From positions 134,365 to 198,364 of the forward strand of contig NZ_JH597773.1 in NCBI RefSeq assembly GCF_000243335.1: 64,000 nt of DNA. Direction: 5' to 3'. Shown piece by piece: positions 51,371-59,575 of this stretch. Made by a program: the position numbers and the translations under genes. The notes beneath the pieces are model-generated. The model saw only the letters and a program-made list of their open reading frames with translations. It did not search any database and was not told where the DNA came from. The first letter of the stretch is position 1. Every line of letters starts with the position of its first letter. The stretch is from Leptonema illini DSM 21528. Lineage in GTDB: Bacteria; Spirochaetota; Leptospiria; Leptospirales; Leptonemataceae.

Positions 51371-52279
51371 TTACAGCCGGATATTCCGGTACAGTCGAAG
51401 CTGACCGTACTGCCCATCCTCTGTAAAGAATTTTTTTGTCTCGGGAGAGGCGAGAAAGAACGCTGATTCCGAAACGAAGACGGCATTCGGTTCGCCGTGT
51501 TTCTGTTCGATATTGATGGTCTCGCTAATATCATCGCTCTGAATGCGCGCCGTATCAGAGGTATAGCGGGCCGTTCCGTAATGAATACCGATTCGCACTC
51601 TTAGATCGTTCTCGTAACGCAGCTCGTTCTGACTGATGTTGAACACGGGAAGCAGGGCGATTATTTTCAAAGCAGATCGAAGAGCGGCGCTTACGCCCTC
51701 CTCTTCGAGGTAGGCAGCCAGACCGCCATCGCCATGCCAGTACCAGAGGCGTCCGTTCTCGGCTTCTATTATCGAACGAATCCACAGGCGAAAGCTGCGC
51801 AGCGTATTCTCGATGTCGACCTTGAGATTCGTCTGCACAAGCTCGGAACTGCCTACGACATCGATGCTCATAAAGGCCAGGCGATACTCTTCGTCGTTTT
51901 TCAGATACCCCCAGTCGCCCGTCTTGCGCCCTTCCTGGGTCTGTACGAAACGTTGCAGCTCGGAATCAAAGCGGAAGCCGGCCTCTTCGAGGGCAAGCTG
52001 TAGCGGACGAAATCCTTTCAGCTCGATGATGCCGCCGCTTCCTCCGCGACCATTCAAATGGAAAAGGACGCTGCACAGGTGAACGATGCGTTCGCGATCA
52101 TCGAAATACTCAACAAGGGCGTCAGCGGCCACTTTTCTTGGAATAACGATATGACCGCCAAAGCCGGTCACCTCTTCGAGGTTAAACGCCGGATCGGCCT
52201 CACGGCCGATATAGGAAATCTGTTGGGTGTTGAGGGTGATGGCGAGGAGCTCTTTCAGATGCCGCTTGATCTTCTTCAT
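51371..52279 (-). CDS. class III nucleotide-cyclase-like protein
   Basis: The C-terminal half of this 302-residue protein has the class III cyclase core: FMSIDVVGSSELV with D140, and the second metal residue D184 in WYWHGDGGLAAYL, then IGIHYGTARYT. The usual Asn-x3-Arg transition-state pair reads INIEQK, so Arg is replaced by Lys. The N-terminal 130 residues are not a domain I know. No membrane segment. Activity and base preference cannot be told. It heads a probable operon with the receiver protein and the transporter. Confidence 0.75.
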   Translation of the reverse strand: MKKIKRHLKELLAITLNTQQISYIGREADPAFNLEEVTGFGGHIVIPRKVAADALVEYFDDRERIVHLCSVLFHLNGRGGSGGIIELKGFRPLQLALEEAGFRFDSELQRFVQTQEGRKTGDWGYLKNDEEYRLAFMSIDVVGSSELVQTNLKVDIENTLRSFRLWIRSIIEAENGRLWYWHGDGGLAAYLEEEGVSAALRSALKIIALLPVFNISQNELRYENDLRVRIGIHYGTARYTSDTARIQSDDISETINIEQKHGEPNAVFVSESAFFLASPETKKFFTEDGQYGQLRLYRNIRL

Positions 52280-52335
52280 CGGAGCTCCTGTCTATTTTAT
52301 CGAAACGGCGTGAGTATAAAAAAATTCCAGTTTTG

Positions 52336-52408
52336 TGGAGGCTATCGGGATCGAACCGATGACCTTCTGCGTGCAAGGCAGATGCTCTCCCAGCTGAGCT
52401 AAGCCCCC
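52336..52408 (-). tRNA. tRNA-Ala (anticodon UGC)
   Basis: The 73-base cloverleaf has acceptor GGGGGCU paired with AGCCUCC and discriminator A. It contains the G3-U70 pair that marks tRNA-Ala. The anticodon loop is CUUGCAC (anticodon UGC), and the T loop is GGUUCGAUCCC. CCA is not encoded. UGC at position 34 is a known substrate class for the cmo5U pathway genes found at 59553-61896. Confidence 0.97.
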
Positions 52409-52550
52409 GAGTGGTGAGCCAGACTGCAGCCCCCCGGCCTGCCAGTAAAGTAAAAAATGCATTCAAGGGCCGCACGCCGGGGCTATCATAGAAAAATCTA
52501 TGATTTGCGTCGGGAGTTGACGCACAGCACAATCTGACAGAAAAGGAGAT

Positions 52551-53387
52551 GTGAAAACGGCACTGATCACGGGAATCAGCTCGGGAATCGGCTTCCACCT
52601 GTCGCTGCAGCTCGCGCGCGAAGGCTGGTCCGTTTTCGGCGTGGTGCGTAACAGAGAAAAACTCGATCACTCTCTCGCTGCCATCGAGGCGGAGCGACCC
52701 GAACGACTGCATGTTATCACAGCCGACATCGACCGGGCCGACGAGCTCTCTGCCGCTTTGAGAGATCTTCCGGCACCCGACGTCCTGATCAATAACGCCG
52801 GCTACGGCCTTTACGGTCCATTTGAAGAGCTGAGCGACGAGCAGCTGCGAGCTCAGTTTGAAACGAACTTCTTCTCTCCGTTACGGATCATCCGCCATTA
52901 TCTGCCTGCGATGCGCGAACGGCAATCGGGCCGGATCGTTAACATCAGCTCCATCCTCGGGCAGATGGTTATACCGACCGGCTCGGCCTACTGTTCATCG
53001 AAATGGGCTCTTGAGGCCGCCTCCGAGGCGATGCGCTACGAACTTGCGCCTTTCGGCATAGAAGTCTGCCTGGTCGAACCGGGCCTCATCAAAACGAACT
53101 TCAAAGAGAACATGAAGTTAAACGCCACGCTTGAGGCCGAGCATTCTCCGTATCGTTTTCTCAATCGGCTGATCGGCCGCGAGATCAAACAGTATGGCCG
53201 CTTTGCAACCTCTCCTGAAAGCGCCGCCGACTCCATCGTCCGGCTTATGCGCAGGCGTCGACTGCCCGCCCGTTACAGAGTCGGCACCGATGCAGCGTTT
53301 TATAGCGCGCTAAAAAGCATTCTTCCCGGATCTTTTCTGGACGTTATCCAGAGATCCTACACAGAAAATCTGCATTCAAAGGATTGA
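52551..53387 (+). CDS. short-chain dehydrogenase/reductase
   Basis: The 278-residue classical SDR starts at GTG 52551 with AAGGAGA upstream. It has the nucleotide motif TGISSGIG, the structural NNAGYGLYG, and the catalytic Ser-Tyr-Lys in NISSILG and SAYCSSKWALE. The substrate is unknown. The next gene begins nine bases after its stop, so the pair is probably co-transcribed. Confidence 0.88.
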   Translation: MKTALITGISSGIGFHLSLQLAREGWSVFGVVRNREKLDHSLAAIEAERPERLHVITADIDRADELSAALRDLPAPDVLINNAGYGLYGPFEELSDEQLRAQFETNFFSPLRIIRHYLPAMRERQSGRIVNISSILGQMVIPTGSAYCSSKWALEAASEAMRYELAPFGIEVCLVEPGLIKTNFKENMKLNATLEAEHSPYRFLNRLIGREIKQYGRFATSPESAADSIVRLMRRRRLPARYRVGTDAAFYSALKSILPGSFLDVIQRSYTENLHSKD

Positions 53388-53395
53388 TCGATCCC

Positions 53396-56300
53396 ATGGC
53401 TACGAAATCGGCAAAAAAGACAGAAACGAAAACGGCAAAAAAGGCGGCAAAGAAAGAGGTCGCTAAAAAGGCCACCGGCAAAGAGGCGAAACCTGCGGCG
53501 AAGAAGGCCGTAAAGTCGGCGGTCACAAAAAAAGCGGCTAAGAAAGAAATCGCGAAGAAGGAAGTAGCGAAGAAGTCCGTCATCGAAGCCGTCGCGAAAA
53601 AGGCGACGAAAAAGGCCGTCGAGCCGGCCGCCATTCGGTCCGGCGACGATATCGCCGCGCTGCTCGTTCGCGACCTTGCAAAGACGGGCTTCGACGCATC
53701 GGAGCGTGCGTTAGCCATATTCCCGGCCTTGCAGAAGCATCTCTCAATTCATAGCATCCTGTTTCTTTCGCGAAGCGATCGCAACTTCGCCGTCGAAGGC
53801 CTGCTCGACGAAGGCGGATGGCATACGGACGACTCCACAGTAGAAGGGCTTCAGGCCTCACTTTCAGGCCTTGAGCTTCCTGAATCGGCCGATACGGTGC
53901 GCGACATCGTGATTCACTCCGAAGGCCCGACAAAAGGGCTTTCTATTCCCGTTCAGCTGACGGATACGGAGCGTCTTTTCACGCTCTGGCTGTATGAGCG
54001 GGGCAACAATCCCGTTAAGAAAGACCTCGACCTGGCCGCCATCGTTCTGCCGGCGCTTGCCCTTGAATACCAGATACGCAGAACGACCGCCCTGCTCTCT
54101 CATGAACAATCGCGGCATGAAGCACGCATAGCCGAAATGCATACGCAGCTTGATGCGAAGCACAAAAAGAAACTTGATGATGCCCTTTATGCAAAAGACG
54201 CCGAGTTTCAAGAGCTTCGCGAAACGGCACATCGTATGCAGGCGGCCCACGACGAAACGGTCGCCTTACTACAAAGCGAGATATCGGCCCTCAACGAGCG
54301 GCACGAGCAGGAGCTTGCAAAGGCGAAAGAGACCGCCGCTGCCGAACAGGCCCGTGAAGCCGAGAAGCGTCTCTCCTCCTTACGAGAAGAACTGGAACTC
54401 GAGATTCAGGTTCGCGACGAAGAGATAGCAAGATCTCAGAAAAGGCATACCGAAGAGCTCGAACGGATTCAGACGGAGCTGCGCCATGAACGCGAAGAGC
54501 TTGCTCGCGAAAAGGAAAGCCTCGACACAGTGCGGCAGAAGCTCATCGACGATCATCAGAGCGAGCTGTCGACTCTGCGTTCGCAATTAGTCGAAGAGCG
54601 GGAGGCTGCTGTTCGCGACCTCGGTCAGCGGCTTGAATCCGCGCAGAGCGAGCTTGCGGCAGAAAAGAAGCGGCATGAGGCGGCGATCACCGAACAGCGA
54701 AGCACGCTGGAATCGGCGAAAGAGGATGCCGTCCGAGCACTTCGCGAAGAGCTGAGCCTTGAAATCCAGCTGCGCGACGAAGAAATCGCAGATCTCAAGA
54801 AGAAGGCTGCCGATGAGCTACAGACGCTGAAAAACGACCATGCGTCGCAACTCTCGCAACTGAACGACCGACATCGACACGAAAAGGAAGAGCAGACACG
54901 AACGGCAGAGCAGGCACTGCAGCAGTCCGAAGAACGACGCCAGCGCGAGCTTGCCGAAGAGCGTCAGAAGCTCGAAGAGAAGCGTGAGTCCGAGGTGAAG
55001 GCGCTTCGCGAAGAACTGACCCTTGAGATCCAGCTACGCGATGAAGAGATCAAGAAGATTAAATCTCTCTCTGAAAGCGGAACAAAGGAACTGCTCAATA
55101 AAATCGACGAACAGAAGCAATCCTACGAAGAGCGCATTCGATCGCTGACAGCAGAATATGAAGCGGCTTCATCACGGGCGAATAACGAACATGCCGTCGC
55201 CATCGAAGGCCTCAAGAAGAAACACGCAGAAGAGAATGCGGCAACGCAGACGGCAAGGCAGAAGGAGCTGGCCGAGCTTGAAGAAAAACGCAGAGCCGAT
55301 CTTGCCGACCTCAAGGCCGAGCATGAGCTCGTTGTTGAAGCGTTGAACCAGGAACATCGACGCGATGTCGCAAAGCTCGAACAGTCTATTCAAGAGCTGC
55401 ATGAGCAGGCCGAGCGAAAGGCCGAGATGGTCGCTGAGGAGAAAAAACGAGTCGAAGAGGCGCATCGTTCGCTGATCGACGGCCTTCAGGGCGAGATACG
55501 AAACCGCGAAGAACAGATGCAACAGCAGAAGGAACGCGGCATCAAGCTTCAGGAGTCCTATGAGGCCGCATTACAGACGCTGGAACGCGAACGCGAGGAA
55601 TTCCAGAAGCAACGCGAGCATCTCAACGAACGCATCGCTCGCATCGAAGAAGAAAGTCTGCTCGTGTCAGAAGAATTGAACGCAACGATTCGCGAGCGTG
55701 AAAAAACGCTCCAGGCGACCGAACAGCTCCTGACCGAGGCGTCACAGCGTATCGACACACTTGAAAAACTGAAGCAAGAGCATACAGGCCACATCGATAC
55801 TCTGGAGAAAGAGGCGCGGCAGAACGAAAACCGCATCATCGAGCTTGATCGAAATCTTGAAAAAGAGAAAGAAGAGCGACGCACAGAGAAGGAGCGCCTG
55901 CTTTCCGATGCCGCTGCGAAAGCAGCCGAATGGCGCGGACTTCAGGAAGAACTGCAGCAGCAGCTCTCTCAGAAGAACGCCGAAATCTCTCATCGAAACG
56001 ATACGATTCAAAAGCTCGAACAGCAGCTCAGTAGAGAGACGCAAAGAGCCCATCAACTTGAAAACGATCTCGAAGAGGCGCGCAGCCGCCACAACGAACT
56101 CATCGAGCAGATCGAATCGATTCATCAGGGCCTTGCCGACGCTCAGGCAGAGAACAAGGAGCTCCAGGATCTCATCCGTTCGAAAAACGAAGAGATACGA
56201 AACTTCCATATGGAAGAGCAGAAGCTCAAGCGCTCTCTACAGGCGGCGGAAGCCCTTCAGGCCGATCTTGAAGTGAACATTGAAAAGCAGAAGCTTTCTC

Positions 56301-57601
56301 TTCGCGAAAAAGACGAACTCTTTCATCAAAAGCAGGAAGAGATCGGCGCTCTTGGCGAGAAAATACAGACTCTGCAGCAGGAGATCGAGAACTATCTTGG
56401 AGTCATTCAGCAAAAGAAAGATACCATCGACGGACTGCGCGCAGAACTGGAACAGGCGCGCGTCCAGGTAAAGAACTCGCGCAAAGAAGGCCATCTCATG
56501 GCCGAGGCATCGCGAGCGCTTTCCCGCCAGGAGAGCTTCGAAGATAAAATCGACTATCTTAAAGAGAACGTGCTACGTGAAATCAACATAGATCGGATCA
56601 TCTTCTACTCTATCGACGAGAACGATGATCTTGTTCCGACCTACTGCTCGCCGTCTCTGGATTTCGCCGCCACGCGCTTGCGCCTCGGTGATACGTATTT
56701 CGGTCAGGCCCTTGCGTCGCAGAAACCGGTCATTCTGAATAAGAAGGAAGGCGAGCTACCCTGTGATCTGCCCGCACCCGAAGCGCTGCGCTTTGTAGAC
56801 GATGACGCTACTCACTTCAGCCGATATCAGGAAATGTTCGCCTCGTCAAAAGACGGCATTGAATCGACGATCGTGCTTCCTCTTGTGCTTGGCTCGCATA
56901 CGGAGGGCATTCTCGCTCTGACGACGCAGCAGCACATCTCGGCGGAGCGCACCGACATGGCGCTGCTCGAACATCTTCTGCCCTTTGTCGCCGCCGCCTA
57001 TCATGACGAAAAGGATCGTCGCGCCGTGCAAACGCTCGCCCTCGCCAACGAACAACTGAGGTCGGTCAGACGTTATATCGAAAAGCGTAGCTCTGATCTG
57101 CTGCTTTCTCAGTCCGATGCCATGGCTGACGAAGAGCGTGCAGCATTGCTCGTACGCACTCGTTTTGTCCCTCATCTGCTCGGTCTTGCTGGTGAAAAAA
57201 CCACAGTCACCGATCTCGGTCCGTTTTTAGCGCAGCTGGAAACTCAACTGAAAGAAACCGCGCTCTACCCGGATTTCCGAGTAGAATCCGACCATGTAGC
57301 GCGCTTGATTTCTGGTGACGATGCGGGCCTTCTTCTCTGGTTCATATCAGAGGCGGTGGCCAATGCGATCGAGCACAGTGAAGGGCGCCGATTGCTCATT
57401 CAAAGCGCCGAGAACAGAGACGTCGTTTCACTGATCATCGAAGACGACGGTGAAGGCCTGATTCGTAAAACGGGATCCATGACTCCTTCCGGAGACGGCT
57501 TTTCCTTTTTTCAGGCAGCTGCGGGATTGCTCGGGCTCGAGCTTCGTATCGGCAAGGGAGAAGGCGGACTGGGAACTTCGCTGAAGTTGTATCGACGTTA
57601 A
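53396..57601 (+). CDS. coiled-coil histidine-kinase-like protein with H1-like N-terminus
   Basis: ATG 53396 gives 1,401 residues. Residues 1-65 are a Lys/Ala tail of repeated AKK units like histone H1. Residues about 75-230 look like a GAF domain. Residues about 230-1040 are heptad-rich coiled coil, including a near-repeated unit LREEL.LEIQ.RDEEI at residues 330, 450 and 538. A second GAF region spans about 1045-1215. The C-terminus is a GHKL-type ATPase: N box EAVANAIEHS (about 1318), EDDGEGL (about 1349), GGLGTSLKL. I see no convincing phosphoacceptor histidine motif. It could be an atypical sensor kinase acting near DNA. Confidence 0.8.
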   Translation: MATKSAKKTETKTAKKAAKKEVAKKATGKEAKPAAKKAVKSAVTKKAAKKEIAKKEVAKKSVIEAVAKKATKKAVEPAAIRSGDDIAALLVRDLAKTGFDASERALAIFPALQKHLSIHSILFLSRSDRNFAVEGLLDEGGWHTDDSTVEGLQASLSGLELPESADTVRDIVIHSEGPTKGLSIPVQLTDTERLFTLWLYERGNNPVKKDLDLAAIVLPALALEYQIRRTTALLSHEQSRHEARIAEMHTQLDAKHKKKLDDALYAKDAEFQELRETAHRMQAAHDETVALLQSEISALNERHEQELAKAKETAAAEQAREAEKRLSSLREELELEIQVRDEEIARSQKRHTEELERIQTELRHEREELAREKESLDTVRQKLIDDHQSELSTLRSQLVEEREAAVRDLGQRLESAQSELAAEKKRHEAAITEQRSTLESAKEDAVRALREELSLEIQLRDEEIADLKKKAADELQTLKNDHASQLSQLNDRHRHEKEEQTRTAEQALQQSEERRQRELAEERQKLEEKRESEVKALREELTLEIQLRDEEIKKIKSLSESGTKELLNKIDEQKQSYEERIRSLTAEYEAASSRANNEHAVAIEGLKKKHAEENAATQTARQKELAELEEKRRADLADLKAEHELVVEALNQEHRRDVAKLEQSIQELHEQAERKAEMVAEEKKRVEEAHRSLIDGLQGEIRNREEQMQQQKERGIKLQESYEAALQTLEREREEFQKQREHLNERIARIEEESLLVSEELNATIREREKTLQATEQLLTEASQRIDTLEKLKQEHTGHIDTLEKEARQNENRIIELDRNLEKEKEERRTEKERLLSDAAAKAAEWRGLQEELQQQLSQKNAEISHRNDTIQKLEQQLSRETQRAHQLENDLEEARSRHNELIEQIESIHQGLADAQAENKELQDLIRSKNEEIRNFHMEEQKLKRSLQAAEALQADLEVNIEKQKLSLREKDELFHQKQEEIGALGEKIQTLQQEIENYLGVIQQKKDTIDGLRAELEQARVQVKNSRKEGHLMAEASRALSRQESFEDKIDYLKENVLREINIDRIIFYSIDENDDLVPTYCSPSLDFAATRLRLGDTYFGQALASQKPVILNKKEGELPCDLPAPEALRFVDDDATHFSRYQEMFASSKDGIESTIVLPLVLGSHTEGILALTTQQHISAERTDMALLEHLLPFVAAAYHDEKDRRAVQTLALANEQLRSVRRYIEKRSSDLLLSQSDAMADEERAALLVRTRFVPHLLGLAGEKTTVTDLGPFLAQLETQLKETALYPDFRVESDHVARLISGDDAGLLLWFISEAVANAIEHSEGRRLLIQSAENRDVVSLIIEDDGEGLIRKTGSMTPSGDGFSFFQAAAGLLGLELRIGKGEGGLGTSLKLYRR

Positions 57602-57650
57602 CAATTGGTTTGGCGGTCAGGAGAAAGATCGGACCGATTCGGAAATAAAA

Positions 57651-57686
57651 GAGGCCCTGCCTGATATACAGGTCGGGCCTCTTCTT
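57651..57686. terminator. bidirectional intrinsic terminator
   Basis: GAGGCCC (57651) pairs with GGGCCTC (57675), with an inner CCTG/CAGG stem. TTCTTT follows on the plus strand and TTTTATTT on the minus strand, so it can end both the kinase-like gene and the convergent H1-like gene. Confidence 0.85.
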
Positions 57687-57688
57687 TA

Positions 57689-58096
57689 TCAACGCTTTGC
57701 TTTCTTCGAGCTCTTTTTCGACGACTTCTTTGCCGTTTTTTTGCTCTTCTTTGCTGCTTTCTTCGCTACCTTTTTTTTGGCCGCTTTCTTTGTTACAGGC
57801 TTCGCCGCAGGCTTCACAGAGGGCTTTTTCAGTTTTCCCTTCGCTGCATCGCCTTCGACTCGAGCTCGACCGATGTAAACCGTCGATTTGTAATAGTTGT
57901 TTCGATAAAAATCGACATCCTTCTGACTGAGACTATCGAGCCATTGAACGCATTTCTTTTGAAATCCGTTAATCATCTTCTCGTTGAAATCAGCCGTCGC
58001 ATGGCCGAAATGAAATCGAACGCCATAACGACTCAGAATGAACTGACGTCGACCGCTACCCTTCGATTCTTTCTTATCGTATACGAAACTTGCCAT
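57689..58096 (-). CDS. small basic protein with H1-like Lys/Ala tail
   Basis: The 135-residue product has an N-terminal domain of about 85 residues that I do not recognise (ILSRYGVRFHFGHATADFN, KKCVQWLDSLSQKDVDFYRN), then about 50 residues of KKAAKK-type repeats, like chlamydial or eukaryotic H1 tails. DNA binding is the natural inference. ATG 58096 has GAGGAG nine bases upstream. A longer frame to 58123 has no support. The leader contains an 11-bp inverted repeat. It converges on the kinase-like gene, whose protein carries the same kind of tail at its N-terminus. Confidence 0.8.
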   Translation of the reverse strand: MASFVYDKKESKGSGRRQFILSRYGVRFHFGHATADFNEKMINGFQKKCVQWLDSLSQKDVDFYRNNYYKSTVYIGRARVEGDAAKGKLKKPSVKPAAKPVTKKAAKKKVAKKAAKKSKKTAKKSSKKSSKKAKR

Positions 58097-58107
58097 CACA
58101 ACTCCTC

Positions 58108-58146
58108 GGTTAATCAGATTCAACCTGATTGTATTTCTGATTAACC
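58108..58146 (-). promoter_or_regulatory. inverted repeat in the leader of the H1-like gene
   Basis: GGTTAATCAGA (58108-58118) and TCTGATTAACC (58136-58146) are a perfect 11-bp inverted repeat with a 17-base spacer, and AATCAGG within the spacer provides a further partial copy. It lies just upstream of the ribosome site, so it may be an operator or an RNA hairpin controlling translation. Confidence 0.6.
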
Positions 58147-58193
58147 CGTTAACAGCAACGGTTTATTTTTGCAACCGCTTTCCTGTTTTTTTC

Positions 58194-58199
58194 AGTATA
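58194..58199 (-). promoter_or_regulatory. possible -10 box for the H1-like gene
   Basis: TATACT on the minus strand lies about 100 bases upstream of ATG 58096 and would put the inverted repeat inside the transcript. No good -35 is seen. Confidence 0.3.
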
Positions 58200-58285
58200 C
58201 GACATTTTTAGAAGAAAACCGAGAAAAAAGTGAAAAACGATGCAACTCGCATGTTAACATGTGATCGAAGGCTATGAACGACTGT

Positions 58286-59575
58286 TTATCCGAATAATCC
58301 GGCGCTATCATGCGACTCACAGCCTGACTGACGCAACTTCTCGATAAATTCGGCAAGCGACATGATGCGCCCTCGATTCTGCGCATCAAACTTTCGTCTG
58401 TAGCTTTCGGGCATAACGACCGTTACCCCCTCATCGCTCATCTCGTCGAGCTGTGCCTTCGAAATAGCCTGTTGAAGGGTAAACAGATAACGGCGATTCA
58501 CGCCCGGCGCTTCGGTCAGTATCTGTCTCCATCGATCCTTGCATGTGGTCTTTGCTGCGAGAAAGAAAACGCCCTCAGCATCTGACGACGAAACGTTATT
58601 CTCTGCTTCTCTATGTCGCACTCTGTATGACTCATAGGCATCAAGGGAGGGAAAGAGGAAATCCGGGCGTCGTTGATCAGAGGTGATCACACCGTGAGCG
58701 CAGGCGATACGACTGCGATCAAATACATATTTAAGGTGAATTTCAAGGGAATTTCCCGCCCTGCTCTTGCGTCGATTGTGTATTTCCAGGGAGAGCGAGA
58801 GAAAATCGTCGATACGCTGGAATCCTTCTTCAATTAAAGGCTGGTAATGCTTTCTTTCAAAATAGCGAAAAAGGGAATACTCAATCTCTATCAATCGAAG
58901 AAGCATATCATCAACGCCTTCTTCAAGGGTTCCGTACAGCCTTTCGTAAACGGACTGCGAGCGCCGTGCGATCTCACCGCCTGACGGGAACTCATTCACT
59001 GAAGCATTGAGGCGTTCAAACTCGGGCAACAGACGTTCGTTCAGATCAAAGCGCAGGCGCTGATTCGTTTCGGCAGGAGTGATGCCGAGAAAATCAAGAA
59101 CAGCTCTGATCTCATCCTCGCTTTCGATGATCCAGCATTGAAACAGGGAATCGTTCTCAAATAACGAATCGGGCCTATCGTCAGGGACCGCCGCAAGAAT
59201 GAACAGCGACCCTTCAAGCCTGGCCGGATCAGGACGAAACAAAGGAAGGATGCGGGTCAGACGGCACTCGCTTTTCGCCTTTCCGTACCACACAAACCGG
59301 GCGGCCACGTTGCCACCACGAAAACGTATTCTCACCTCTCGTTCGACGTTCTCTCCTTTCTCGACGGTTTTTCCTTCGAGAAAGAGCGGAGCGGATTCGC
59401 GTGAAAGATAGATGCCGGCCTGATGTGATCCCGTCAGGCCCAGATCGTTAGGCGAAAGAAATTTCAGATAGGCGTCCGAAGAGCCGGCCAGGGCTCTGAT
59501 CGCCTGTTCGAGCTGCGCCTCGTCTGCAAAGAGATCGAGCTGACCCACCGAATCAGCCCATCTCTTCAGGCTCAA
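58286..59575 (-). CDS. EcoRII-like type II restriction endonuclease
   Basis: The 429-residue product matches EcoRII in both halves. The N-terminal effector domain has YLKFLSPNDLGLTGSHQAGI (residues 36-55). The C-terminal nuclease core has SLEIHL (E278), RRPDFLFP (D305), and AAKTTCKDRWRQIL (K342, K346, R348), a PD-(D/E)xK-type site. Members cut near CC(A/T)GG and often need two sites. No DNA methyltransferase gene is present in the window. The start is uncertain: TTG 59575 lies inside the trhO end, and GTG 59548 is an alternative. It is the last gene of a four-gene group. Confidence 0.85.
   Translation of the reverse strand: MSLKRWADSVGQLDLFADEAQLEQAIRALAGSSDAYLKFLSPNDLGLTGSHQAGIYLSRESAPLFLEGKTVEKGENVEREVRIRFRGGNVAARFVWYGKAKSECRLTRILPLFRPDPARLEGSLFILAAVPDDRPDSLFENDSLFQCWIIESEDEIRAVLDFLGITPAETNQRLRFDLNERLLPEFERLNASVNEFPSGGEIARRSQSVYERLYGTLEEGVDDMLLRLIEIEYSLFRYFERKHYQPLIEEGFQRIDDFLSLSLEIHNRRKSRAGNSLEIHLKYVFDRSRIACAHGVITSDQRRPDFLFPSLDAYESYRVRHREAENNVSSSDAEGVFFLAAKTTCKDRWRQILTEAPGVNRRYLFTLQQAISKAQLDEMSDEGVTVVMPESYRRKFDAQNRGRIMSLAEFIEKLRQSGCESHDSAGLFG

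Noticed and set aside
50358-52279. Cyclic-nucleotide antiphage (Pycsar/CBASS-like) operon
   Set aside because: The cyclase-like gene is followed by a receiver protein and a transporter, with no effector such as a TIR, membrane-pore or nuclease protein beside it.
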